Shown: one piece after another, positions 1 through 6,815 of the stretch | How positions within the stretch are numbered: position 1 is the stretch's first letter | Layout of the letters: every line of letters begins with the position of its first letter | Source: Gemmatimonadaceae bacterium | GTDB taxonomy: Bacteria; Gemmatimonadota; Gemmatimonadetes; Gemmatimonadales; Gemmatimonadaceae | Direction of reading: 5' to 3' | Assembly: GCA_025357975.1 (NCBI GenBank) | Contig: JANYKY010000252.1 | Coordinates: forward strand, 1-11,835 | DNA: 11,835 bases | Program-made: the position numbers and the translations under genes | Notes under the pieces: model-generated | Told to the model about the DNA's origin: nothing | The model's input: only the letters and a program-made list of their open reading frames with translations | Databases searched by the model: none

Positions 1-1217
1 TGACGCCCAGCGACGCGCGCGGAAAAGTCGTTATCGTCAGTGGACCGACGCCCGGGATTGGACGCCGCTACGCCGACGCAGCTGGGTTCATCATAGTGCC
101 GGCTGAACAAATAATACCTCAGCTTCGGGCATTCATGAGTCAGGTCTCAACGCAGATGCGCGAGCCTGCCGATACTGTCGTGCGTCCGCTGAGTCTGGCT
201 GTGCCGGCAGCATCTATTCCATTGTTCCTCGGGGTCCCAATTGCGAACGCGCACCCCGGGACCACAGGCAAAATATTGTCGGGCGAGATCAGATATCGAA
301 TGGTCGATGCGCCTGCCCGTAACGTCGTCGCCATAATTCGTGGAAGCGACCCGCGTCTTCGCAATGAATTCGTAGCCCTCGGCGCGCACAACGATCATCT
401 CGGTCTTCGCGATGAAGGGCCAGTTGACACGGATTCGCTTCGGGCGTTCAACGAGATCGCCGCGAAGCTTTACATCGCGCGCACCCACGAGCTTCCGGGT
501 TTTCCGGGCACCGGATTGACTGCCCCAGAGCGCTCATCGATTCATGTGAGTGTTGACAGCCTTCATCACATTCGTCCCGCACGCAGGGATTCGATTTACA
601 ACGGCGCCGACGACGACGGTTCTGGATCAGTTGGTCTTCTGGAGATCGCAGAGAAATTCGCGTCTGACAAGGTGAAGCCGAAGAGGTCGTTGTTATTTGT
701 GTGGCACACGGGCGAAGAGCTTGGCCTCTTCGGGTCGGAATTCTTCACGGACCACCCGACAGTTTCGCGCGATTCGATCGTTGGCCAGCTCAACATCGAC
801 ATGATTGGGCGAGGCGAGGCAGCGGACCTGCCCGGTGGCAATCCCGGCTTTCTTCAGGTGATTGGCTCGCGTCGACTCTCAACCGAGCTGGGGGATCTGC
901 TTGAAACAGTAAATACGAGGGACGCGCTTGGCTTCAAGTTCGACTACAGCTTCGACGCGCCGGGCCATCCCGAGCAGTACTACTGTCGTAGCGACCACTA
1001 CGAATACGCGCGTTATGGAATTCCCATCGCGTTCATGAGCACCGGCGGGCATATCGATTACCATCAGGTGACCGATGAGCCGCAGTACATCAACTACTCG
1101 CACCTGGCGCGGGTGGCGAGTTTTGTTGCTGATCTCGCAACGCATGTCGCGGACCTCGATCACAGGCTCGTCGTGGATCACCCGAAGCCGAATCCCACTG
1201 CGGAGTGCATCCAGTAA
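1..1217 (+). CDS. M28 family zinc aminopeptidase, secreted, 5'-truncated by window edge
   Basis: The reading frame is open from position 3, so the gene starts upstream of the window. The GTG at 96 lies inside coding sequence and is not a start. Family role: a di-zinc exopeptidase that removes N-terminal residues from peptides, normally in the periplasm or outside the cell. The first visible residues, around GKVVIVSG and YADAAGFIIV, look like the end of a PA (protease-associated) insert domain. Counting from codon 96, the M28 metal site is complete: H98 and D100 in GAHNDHLG, D172-D174 in the ADDDG stretch, the E207-E208 pair in TGEELGLFGS, D235 in NIDMIGR and H323 in DYHQVTD. The protein ends about 50 residues after the last ligand, as usual. 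There are 120 bp to the downstream amidase gene. The signal peptide, if any, is outside the window. Confidence 0.93.
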   Translation, partial: TPSDARGKVVIVSGPTPGIGRRYADAAGFIIVPAEQIIPQLRAFMSQVSTQMREPADTVVRPLSLAVPAASIPLFLGVPIANAHPGTTGKILSGEIRYRMVDAPARNVVAIIRGSDPRLRNEFVALGAHNDHLGLRDEGPVDTDSLRAFNEIAAKLYIARTHELPGFPGTGLTAPERSSIHVSVDSLHHIRPARRDSIYNGADDDGSGSVGLLEIAEKFASDKVKPKRSLLFVWHTGEELGLFGSEFFTDHPTVSRDSIVGQLNIDMIGRGEAADLPGGNPGFLQVIGSRRLSTELGDLLETVNTRDALGFKFDYSFDAPGHPEQYYCRSDHYEYARYGIPIAFMSTGGHIDYHQVTDEPQYINYSHLARVASFVADLATHVADLDHRLVVDHPKPNPTAECIQ

Positions 1218-1280
1218 TCCTCCCAACATGCTGAGCGGCCTGCGACTGGCCTCGCCTCCGCCGCGAGCAAGTTGATGCAA

Positions 1281-1293
1281 GCGGCTTCGCCGC
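1281..1293. other. Small GC hairpin between peptidase and amidase genes
   Basis: GCGGC-TTC-GCCGC forms a 5-bp stem with a 3-base loop in the 120-bp gap. No T-run follows, so it is at best a weak attenuator or processing site. I see no convincing promoter in the gap, so the amidase may be read through from the peptidase gene. Confidence 0.25.
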
Positions 1294-1337
1294 GACGCAT
1301 TATTGTTCCGTCCCGAACCCCACGCGAGGCGCCAATA

Positions 1338-3080
1338 ATGTCAGCCCAGTACGATCGCCGAACCTTCATGACCTACTTCGCGAGCATTGGACTCGGCTCG
1401 ACGCTCCTTCCGGGTGTGCTGTGGGCAAAAGTTGCGGATGGCGCGGACATCACGCTGGCGACGATTGCAGCCGCCGAGGATGTGGCTGGTATCAGGTTCG
1501 ATGATGCGGAGCGCGCGATGATGCTCGATGGACTGAAGCAGCAGGAGCAACGAATCGAAGCGCTTCACAAGGTGTTTCTCGCGAATTCAGTGAGTCCGGC
1601 GCTCGTGTTCAATCCGGTTCCGCCTGGAAAGAAGATTCCCGTTGGCCCGAAGCGCGGCATGGTCCGGTCGCATGCGGCGCGCGCGTCAGTGCCAGGGCCG
1701 GGTGAGCTGGCGTTCCTTCCGGTTACACAACTGTCGGAGCTGATTCGGCGGCGTCAGATCACTCCATCCGAGCTCACTGATCTCTACATCGCGCGGCTCA
1801 AGCGCTACGATCCCGTCCTCCATTGCGTGATCACGCTTACGGAGGATCGCGCGCGTGCACAGGCAAAGAAGGCCGATGCGGAAATCGCAGCGGGACGTTA
1901 TCGCGGAGCGCTCCATGGGATTCCGTGGGGCGCGAAAGATCTTCTTGCAGTCAAGGGTTACAAGACGACATGGGGTGCCGGGCCATATCGCGAGCAGGTT
2001 ATCGACGAAGATGCGACGGTCGTACAGCGCCTCGATGCAGCGGGTGCGATTCTCGTTGCAAAGCTCACGCTCGGAGAGCTGGCGCAGGGCGACATCTGGT
2101 TCGGCGCGCGAACGCGAAACCCGTGGAATGTGAATCAAGGCTCGAGCGGATCGTCGGCCGGGCCGGCTTCGGCAACGTCTGCAGGACTGGTAGGATTTGC
2201 GATCGGCAGCGAGACGCTCGGATCGATCTCGTCTCCGTCGACAGTCTGCGGGACGACTGGGCTGCGGCCCACTTACGGACGTGTCCCGAAAACCGGCGCG
2301 ATGGCGTTGTCGTGGAGCATGGATAAACTCGGGCCCATTTGCCGAAGCGCCGAAGATTGCGCACTCGTGCTGGATGCGATTCACGGCCCTGACGGGAAAG
2401 ACAACATGGCGATTCCGGCGTCGTTTCACTGGAATGCGACACTGTCGCCAGCGAAGCTGCGAGTCGGTTACATAAAAAGCGCGTTCGATCTTCCGATGAT
2501 GGATCCTGCCGATCCAAAGCGAACGCAGCATGGGTCAAAATCGTTCGACGATCGCGCACTGGATGTATTACGTGGAATGGGCATCAAGCTGATTCCGGTT
2601 GAGCTTCCGGATCTCCCGTACGACACGATGCGGATTATTCTGACGGCTGAGGCTGCTGCTGCTTTCGACGATCTCACGCGAACGAGGCGCGATAGTGAGC
2701 TCGTTCAGCAGACCAGGTTCGACTGGGCGAATACTTTTCGGACAGCGCGATTCATCCCCGCCGTTGACTACATCAATGCAAACCGGCTTCGCACAACAGC
2801 GATCGTCGCGTGGGACGAGCTGATGAAGACGGTCGATGTGATCGTTACGCCGACGAATGCCGCGAATCTTTCGCAGCTGGTAGCGACCAACCTGACAGGG
2901 CACCCCGCGGTGATTCTACCGAACGGATTTCGCCCTGATGGAACGCCTGTGTCGATCACCTTCCTGGCTGGCCTGTTCGAGGAGGCGAAGCTGCTTGCGG
3001 TCGCGAATGCCTATCAGCAGGCGACTGGATTCCACCTCGTGCACCCGACAGTTCCGCCCAGTTCGCCAGCGCACGTGTGA
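1338..3080 (+). CDS. Amidase-signature family hydrolase with Tat signal
   Basis: A 580-residue amidase-signature enzyme (the fold of GatA and fatty acid amide hydrolase), which hydrolyses amide bonds with a Ser-cisSer-Lys triad. I chose ATG 1338 because GAGG at 1325-1328 sits 9 nt upstream and because it puts a twin-arginine motif at the N-terminus (DRRTFM, residues 6-11, then a hydrophobic stretch to about residue 29). The frame is open back to 1272, which would bury that motif. The core shows Lys200 in IPWGAKD, a Ser-rich loop at 269-273 in GSSGSSAG, and the likely nucleophile Ser296 in SETLGSIS, followed by CGTTGLRPTYGRV. Residues 35-120 form a helical N-terminal extension. The loop between the serines is about 3 residues longer than in GatA or FAAH. 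The Tat signal implies folding before export, so the substrate is likely extracytoplasmic; it cannot be read from sequence. A GatA role is unlikely because of export and the lack of gatB/gatC nearby. The stop overlaps the next start. Confidence 0.92.
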   Translation: MSAQYDRRTFMTYFASIGLGSTLLPGVLWAKVADGADITLATIAAAEDVAGIRFDDAERAMMLDGLKQQEQRIEALHKVFLANSVSPALVFNPVPPGKKIPVGPKRGMVRSHAARASVPGPGELAFLPVTQLSELIRRRQITPSELTDLYIARLKRYDPVLHCVITLTEDRARAQAKKADAEIAAGRYRGALHGIPWGAKDLLAVKGYKTTWGAGPYREQVIDEDATVVQRLDAAGAILVAKLTLGELAQGDIWFGARTRNPWNVNQGSSGSSAGPASATSAGLVGFAIGSETLGSISSPSTVCGTTGLRPTYGRVPKTGAMALSWSMDKLGPICRSAEDCALVLDAIHGPDGKDNMAIPASFHWNATLSPAKLRVGYIKSAFDLPMMDPADPKRTQHGSKSFDDRALDVLRGMGIKLIPVELPDLPYDTMRIILTAEAAAAFDDLTRTRRDSELVQQTRFDWANTFRTARFIPAVDYINANRLRTTAIVAWDELMKTVDVIVTPTNAANLSQLVATNLTGHPAVILPNGFRPDGTPVSITFLAGLFEEAKLLAVANAYQQATGFHLVHPTVPPSSPAHV

Positions 3081-3676
3081 TGGAGATAAAGCCGGTGGCG
3101 CTCGACGGACTGCGGGTTCGTCTTCAACCGATGTTGCACGATCATCTCGTCGATTTAACGCGAGCGGGCGCGTTCGAAGAATTGTGGAGATTGACCAATG
3201 TGCGAGCCGACTCTCCTGAGGGTATGGCGGACTACGTTGCGGCAGCATTGGCAGATTGCGAACGGGGGATGAGCGTGCCGTTTGTCACTGTCGATAAGGC
3301 GAGCGGACAGATTATCGGCAGCACGCGTTTCGGAAATATCGATGTAGCTAACAAAAGGGCCGAGATTGGCTGGACGTGGATAACGCCCGCATTTCAGCGC
3401 ACGTATGTGAATTCGGAGGCGAAGTTGTTGATGCTCACACACGCTTTCGAGGAGTGGGGATGCGCGCGTGTCGAGCTCAAGACCGATGTGTTGAATTCGC
3501 AATCGCGTAACGCGATGCTGAGAATGGGCGCCAGGGAGGAAGGGATTCTCCGGAAGCACATGCTGACCTACTCGGGTCGTTGGCGCGACTCTGTCTACTA
3601 TAGTATTCTCGACACCGAGTGGCCGGGTGTGAAGGAGCGCCTCAAAGGTTTCGTTGGCAAGCCGGCCGAGGCCTGA
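3080..3676 (+). CDS. GNAT family N-acetyltransferase, RimJ/RimL-like
   Basis: A 198-residue cytoplasmic GNAT enzyme that transfers an acetyl group from acetyl-CoA to an amine. The fold is shown by GSTRFGNID (around 80-88), the β4 strand EIGWTWI (95-101), the pyrophosphate-binding stretch at PAFQRTYVN (103-111), VELKTDVLN and the R-x-G-A-x-x-E-G segment (about 129-135). This wording is typical of the RimJ/RimL-type branch that acetylates small amines or protein N-termini; the real substrate is unknown. ATG 3080 shares its A with the TGA of the amidase (TGATG), so translation is probably coupled and the two are co-transcribed. A GTG at 3077 is in frame but less likely. The stop lies 2 bp from the stop of the convergent gene, with no terminator between. 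Confidence 0.9.
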   Translation: MEIKPVALDGLRVRLQPMLHDHLVDLTRAGAFEELWRLTNVRADSPEGMADYVAAALADCERGMSVPFVTVDKASGQIIGSTRFGNIDVANKRAEIGWTWITPAFQRTYVNSEAKLLMLTHAFEEWGCARVELKTDVLNSQSRNAMLRMGAREEGILRKHMLTYSGRWRDSVYYSILDTEWPGVKERLKGFVGKPAEA

Positions 3677-3678
3677 GT

Positions 3679-4125
3679 TTACAGTCGTGGCGGCCCGCGA
3701 AGATTTGTCGTCACTCGGTGCAGCGTCATTTTGCAGGGGCCGCGATCGACTGAGCTGATGCTTCCATTCATGCTGGTTGGACCTGTTCTAGCCGCGCGGA
3801 ATGGTGGCGTCCAACCTGAGTCGAACAGGAGCCGTCCGGCGAAGGAGGCGAATGAGCCCTTCGCTCGCATTGTCACGAGTCCTTTGGCGGGGAGGGTCTC
3901 GCCTCCGCACCCGACTTTTTTCGTGCTCGCGACATGATACGCCCCGCGGGCGAAAACAGAATCGCCGTTCTGGATGAGCCACAGCTCGATCGTGAGATCA
4001 CGGGCGGAGCCTGACCATGCAAATGGCTGCTGGACGTCTTGTTGGGTGACTGGGGAGAACGATTGCGGGTGGGCGGGTCCGAACAGCAGCGTAAATGTGA
4101 CGATTGCGAGGTTGAGTAAGTCCAT
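3679..4125 (-). CDS. Small secreted protein of unknown function
   Basis: I do not recognise a family. The 148-residue product begins MDLLNLAIVTFTLLFG, a short hydrophobic signal peptide with a likely cleavage near GPAHPQ-S, so the mature protein is periplasmic or secreted. The mature part alternates polar and hydrophobic residues in a β-rich way (DLTIELWLIQNGDSVFARG) and holds only two cysteines (about residues 73 and 131), which could form one disulphide. A small β-barrel or lipocalin-like fold would fit, but this is a guess. A GTG two codons upstream (4131) is an alternative start; neither has a clear Shine-Dalgarno sequence. It is divergent from the PHI-1-like gene and converges on the acetyltransferase. 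The signal peptide and compositional coherence make it more likely real than antisense noise. Confidence 0.7.
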   Translation of the reverse strand: MDLLNLAIVTFTLLFGPAHPQSFSPVTQQDVQQPFAWSGSARDLTIELWLIQNGDSVFARGAYHVASTKKVGCGGETLPAKGLVTMRAKGSFASFAGRLLFDSGWTPPFRAARTGPTSMNGSISSVDRGPCKMTLHRVTTNLRGPPRL

Positions 4126-4163
4126 GGTCACGGTCCGGGTGGAAACGAATGTTCACATCGCTA

Positions 4164-4192
4164 TGGACAATACAAGGCTCTGATGTAATAAT
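4164..4192 (+). promoter_or_regulatory. Probable sigma-70-type promoter of the PHI-1-like gene
   Basis: TGGACA (4164-4169, 5/6 to the -35 consensus), a 17-nt spacer, then AATAAT (4187-4192, 5/6 to the -10), with TG one base before the -10 (extended -10). Transcription would start near 4199, giving a leader of about 40 nt before ATG 4240. The -35 lies within CTATGGACAA, which recurs in front of the S53 gene. Confidence 0.6.
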
Positions 4193-4239
4193 CGTCGCCC
4201 CCAGAAAGCGAAGTCAACCTTTTCAAGAAGGGACCGTCG

Positions 4240-4314
4240 ATGAGGAGACTGTTTGCTGCTGCCTGAGTATCCGTTGGAATTCTTGCGCTCGCCGCGTGCT
4301 CCGATTCGACTGGC
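4240..4314 (+). other. Lipoprotein signal peptide of the PHI-1-like gene, interrupted by in-frame TGA
   Basis: A strong Shine-Dalgarno (AGAAGGGA, 4226-4233) precedes ATG 4240. This frame reads MRRLFAAA, then TGA at 4264-4266, then VSVGILALAAC and SDSTG, and continues without a gap into the ORF that starts at GTG 4315. Without the stop this is a textbook lipoprotein signal: positive n-region, hydrophobic core, lipobox L-A-A-C with the lipidated Cys at codon 22. As written, translation from 4240 gives only 8 residues. TGA is used as a normal stop by several neighbours, so a recoded genetic code is not supported. A nonsense mutation or a base-calling error is most likely. Confidence 0.85.
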
Positions 4315-5259
4315 GTGAGTTCGCCGTCGACCGGTGTCGACCTGGCGCCTTCGTTCTCGCAGGATGTAGCTCCCGCAGATGCGCAGGAATCGCACGTACA
4401 TTACATGCCGCTTGCATCCAATGCAGCTGAAGCAGCTGCGCGACGAGAGGCGAGAATCAGGCCTGGAAGCGGGACCGGCATATCGTATCACGGTGGCCCG
4501 GTACTTCAGGCGGGCACGAAGGTAGTCGCTGTTTATTGGGCATCAGCGCCGATCTACACGCGCGGCCCCGCGGTTGGATCAACGGGCGCGGGCACATCTG
4601 ACAATTCCCTCGTCGGATTTTTCCTCAACCATCTTGGGGGAACGCCGTACTTCAACATCAACAGCACGTACACCAATTCCGGTGGCATCCCAATCGTCAA
4701 CTCAGTCAGTTATACGGGCTATTGGGCAAATGGCACCAACGCACCGAGTGGGACGACCAACGTCAGCGATGCGAGCATGATCGCGATGCTGCAGTCCGGC
4801 TTCAACAGTGGAGCGCTTACTTACGATGCGAGCACTCTGTACATCATCTTCACGGCGGGCAAAGTCAACCTTGGTGGCGGCTTCGGATCTCAATACTGTG
4901 GCTATCACACGCACGCGACGGTGACTGTTGGCGGCGTTGCGAAAAACGCGCTATATGCGGCACTTCCATATGACTATGCGTATCCTGGATCTTGCACCAA
5001 TGGCTCGCCCTCGCCCAACGGTGACCCAGGCGCAGACGGCGAAGTGAGCGTACTCGCTCACGAGATCGAAGAGACCACGACGGACATGATGGGCAACGCA
5101 TGGTATGACAGCCAAGGCTATGAGAACGCTGACAAGTGCGCATGGACGTGGGGAACTTCCTACAATGGCACGTCGAATGTCACGATCGGTGGCAAGGCGT
5201 TTCTCGTTCAGCAGAACTGGCTCAACTCAGGCAGCGGTGGCTGCGTAATGTCCTATTAG
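4315..5259 (+). CDS. EXORDIUM/PHI-1-like secreted protein (signal peptide broken upstream)
   Basis: From the first usable codon after the broken signal peptide (GTG 4315) the product is 314 residues; the intact gene would start at 4240 and encode a lipoprotein. The body resembles bacterial relatives of plant phosphate-induced protein 1/EXORDIUM (Phi_1 family): ISYHGGPV (56-63), PYFNINSTY (111-119), YCGYHTH (194-200), a segment with AHEIEETTTD (248-257), then AWYD and ENADKCAW, and a C-terminal CVMSY. Plant members are cell-wall proteins linked to growth; the bacterial role is unknown. HEIEE (249-253), with D257 and nearby acidic residues, could bind metal, but this is inference. Cys195, 227, 275 and 310 could form two disulphides, which fits an exported protein. 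If only GTG 4315 is used the product would stay in the cytoplasm. It converges with the S53 peptidase gene and shares its terminator. Confidence 0.8.
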   Translation: MSSPSTGVDLAPSFSQDVAPADAQESHVHYMPLASNAAEAAARREARIRPGSGTGISYHGGPVLQAGTKVVAVYWASAPIYTRGPAVGSTGAGTSDNSLVGFFLNHLGGTPYFNINSTYTNSGGIPIVNSVSYTGYWANGTNAPSGTTNVSDASMIAMLQSGFNSGALTYDASTLYIIFTAGKVNLGGGFGSQYCGYHTHATVTVGGVAKNALYAALPYDYAYPGSCTNGSPSPNGDPGADGEVSVLAHEIEETTTDMMGNAWYDSQGYENADKCAWTWGTSYNGTSNVTIGGKAFLVQQNWLNSGSGGCVMSY

Positions 5260-5275
5260 GCATCGAGCGCAAACA

Positions 5276-5308
5276 AAAAACGTCCCGGCGAATCGCCGGG
5301 ACGTTTTT
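5276..5308. terminator. Bidirectional intrinsic terminator between convergent lipoprotein genes
   Basis: ACGTCCCGGC (5280-5289), loop GAATC, then GCCGGGACGT (5295-5304) makes a perfect 10-bp stem. An A-run on the left (5275-5280) and a T-run on the right (5304-5308) give a U-tract in both directions. It lies 16 bp after the PHI-1-like stop and 22 bp after the stop of the opposite-strand S53 gene. Confidence 0.9.
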
Positions 5309-5330
5309 GTTTGTGGACTTCTTTCAACCG

Positions 5331-6539
5331 CTAGAAAGCTGTTGTGCCGTTCGGAGTGCCCAGACCAGTCGGCCCGTCAAATCCGCTGACTCCGGTGCAC
5401 AGGTACGTTCCACCACAGCTTCCGTTGCTTCCGGATGTGACATCGTAAAACGATCTGTGCGCGTACGCATAGGAGGCATTGTTAGCGAGATTCCCGCCCA
5501 GGGCGTAAACGCCGCCGATGATCGGCGCTGCGACACTAGTCCCACCGAAGACCAACCATCCCGTTGAACCCCGGAACGTGTCATAAACCGCAACTCCGGT
5601 ATTCGGATCCGCAACGGCCGACACATCGGCGACAGTGCGACGCGCACAGCCCGCATCTGTCTGCCAAAACTGCTTCGCGATGTAGGCGCTGCACCCGCTG
5701 CCCGCTCCGCTCCACACCGTCTCGGCGTAGCCACGAGCACTTGAATTTGTCGTGAGTGTCGTACCGCCTACAGCAGTGACGTACTGCGATGCTGCTGGGA
5801 ACTGAACGCCGTAACCGCTGTCCCCTGAGCTGACCGTGATCGCGACGCCGGCATGATTGTAGTGTGACTGATCGGTCACTTCAGCCGCATACTCGCTTCC
5901 GCCGTAGGAATTTGAAATTACGGTTGCTCCTAATGTCGCCGCCTGGTCCACTGCAGCTGACAGGTTTGCGAAAGAGCTGGAGCTCGCTTCGACGAGCAGG
6001 ATATGGCAATTGGGGCAGATAGCGCTCGCCATGTCGAGATCAAGTGAAATCTCCTGGGCCCATCCAGCGTCTCCACGTGGATACGCAGTGGTGCCAGTCT
6101 GGCTCACTTTTTTGAAACAGCCGTTGGCCGTTGTGCAGGCACTTAGCCCAAACTGCGTTCGGTAAACTGCAAGATCGCTTTCCGCCTTGGGATCATCGTA
6201 TGCGTCGACGATTGCGATGGTCCGTCCAGCTCCGTTGGCTGCACTTGCACCGGCTAAGTTGTAAGCAGCCTGAAGCGCGGCCGGGCCATAACCATTTGGG
6301 GCAGTAGTTGCCAGCGGCTGTCCGCTTGCGTCAACTCGTACAAGAGAGTGGCAACGTGCCGTGCCTGGCGCTGCACTTGGACACACCCTGGCGTGGAGAA
6401 AACGCATCGACTGACCTGTCGACACGTCGGCAACAACCGACGGTCCCGCAATCGCGCCCGCGGGCGTCGAGTTGTCAGATGCGCAAGCGGCTAAGGCTAG
6501 CGATGCAGCAGATACGGCCAGCGAGGTAAAACGATTCAT
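5331..6539 (-). CDS. S53 (sedolisin-type) serine-carboxyl peptidase, lipoprotein
   Basis: A 402-residue exported endopeptidase. The N-terminus is a lipoprotein signal peptide with lipobox LAAC and lipidation at Cys19, so the enzyme is probably membrane-anchored on the periplasmic or outer side. The S53 catalytic set is present: E163 and D167 four residues apart in AQEISLDLD, the oxyanion Asp240 in SSGDSG, and nucleophile Ser335 in FGGTSVAAP. The C-terminal calcium site is visible as D366-V367 and the GFDGPTGLGTPNG segment (386-398). Unlike classic sedolisins it has no prodomain of about 200 residues: only some 60 residues separate the lipid anchor from the catalytic domain (starting near GYGPAALQAAY, 83). 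Several Cys pairs suggest disulphides. The start is supported by an AAGGAAAGG ribosome site (6543-6551 on the plus strand). I would not call it subtilisin: the E/D/S layout is S53, not S8. Confidence 0.93.
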   Translation of the reverse strand: MNRFTSLAVSAASLALAACASDNSTPAGAIAGPSVVADVSTGQSMRFLHARVCPSAAPGTARCHSLVRVDASGQPLATTAPNGYGPAALQAAYNLAGASAANGAGRTIAIVDAYDDPKAESDLAVYRTQFGLSACTTANGCFKKVSQTGTTAYPRGDAGWAQEISLDLDMASAICPNCHILLVEASSSSFANLSAAVDQAATLGATVISNSYGGSEYAAEVTDQSHYNHAGVAITVSSGDSGYGVQFPAASQYVTAVGGTTLTTNSSARGYAETVWSGAGSGCSAYIAKQFWQTDAGCARRTVADVSAVADPNTGVAVYDTFRGSTGWLVFGGTSVAAPIIGGVYALGGNLANNASYAYAHRSFYDVTSGSNGSCGGTYLCTGVSGFDGPTGLGTPNGTTAF

Positions 6540-6603
6540 AAACCTTTCCTTAACATATGGTATGAAACGTGTGAGCTTGGCGTCAAAGCGGCGTCAGCGC
6601 ACC

Positions 6604-6621
6604 GGACGGAATTTCCCGTCC
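6604..6621. other. Small hairpin in the leader of the S53 gene
   Basis: GGACGG (6604-6609) and CCGTCC (6616-6621) form a 6-bp stem with a 6-base loop. It would lie in the 5' untranslated part of the S53 transcript. No T-run follows on either strand. Confidence 0.35.
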
Positions 6622-6633
6622 CCGAACGCGTAA

Positions 6634-6663
6634 AGCATAGCCTAAACATATGAATGTTGTCCA
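6634..6663 (-). promoter_or_regulatory. Probable promoter of the S53 peptidase gene
   Basis: On the minus strand: TGGACA (complement of 6658-6663, 5/6 to the -35), an 18-nt spacer, then TATGCT (complement of 6634-6639, 4/6 to the -10). Transcription would start near 6627, leaving a leader of almost 90 nt. The -35 sits in the same decamer, CTATGGACAA, as the promoter at 4164. Confidence 0.45.
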
Positions 6664-6696
6664 TAGGCAATTTTCACAGGCGCCATGCTCCCACTG

Positions 6697-6723
6697 TTGA
6701 ACGTCGGATGGGCATGCTAACTG
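6697..6723 (+). promoter_or_regulatory. Weak candidate promoter for the small lipoprotein gene
   Basis: TTGAAC (6697-6702) and TAACTG (6718-6723) with TG one base before the -10, but the spacer is only 15 nt. I see nothing better in the 276-bp divergent gap (6540-6815), which otherwise holds the S53 promoter, the small hairpin and the ribosome sites of the two flanking genes. Confidence 0.2.
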
Positions 6724-6815
6724 CAGCCTCAGATGCCTCTCGCACTCGTTCCCGACCAAACGCGACGGAGGAAGATGACAGTTCCTCCTGACCTCGGCGA
6801 AGCAAAGGAGAATTG

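Noticed and set aside
96..98. GTG as start of the M28 peptidase
   Set aside because: The frame is open to the left edge and the upstream residues continue a PA-domain-like sequence.
1686..2531. 281-codon open frame on the minus strand
   Set aside because: Lies fully antisense to the amidase core, whose motifs are unmistakable; composition is Arg-rich as expected of an antisense shadow in GC-rich DNA.
4264..4266. TGA recoded as Trp, Gly or selenocysteine
   Set aside because: TGA ends the amidase, acetyltransferase, SDR, EAL, gspH and gspI frames normally, and a signal peptide is not a place for selenocysteine; no SECIS-like hairpin stands out after it.
6552..6652. Direct repeat AACATATG at 6552-6559 and 6645-6652 flanking the S53 leader
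   Set aside because: Short, AT-rich and without dyad symmetry beyond CATATG; could be an operator but not supportable on two copies.
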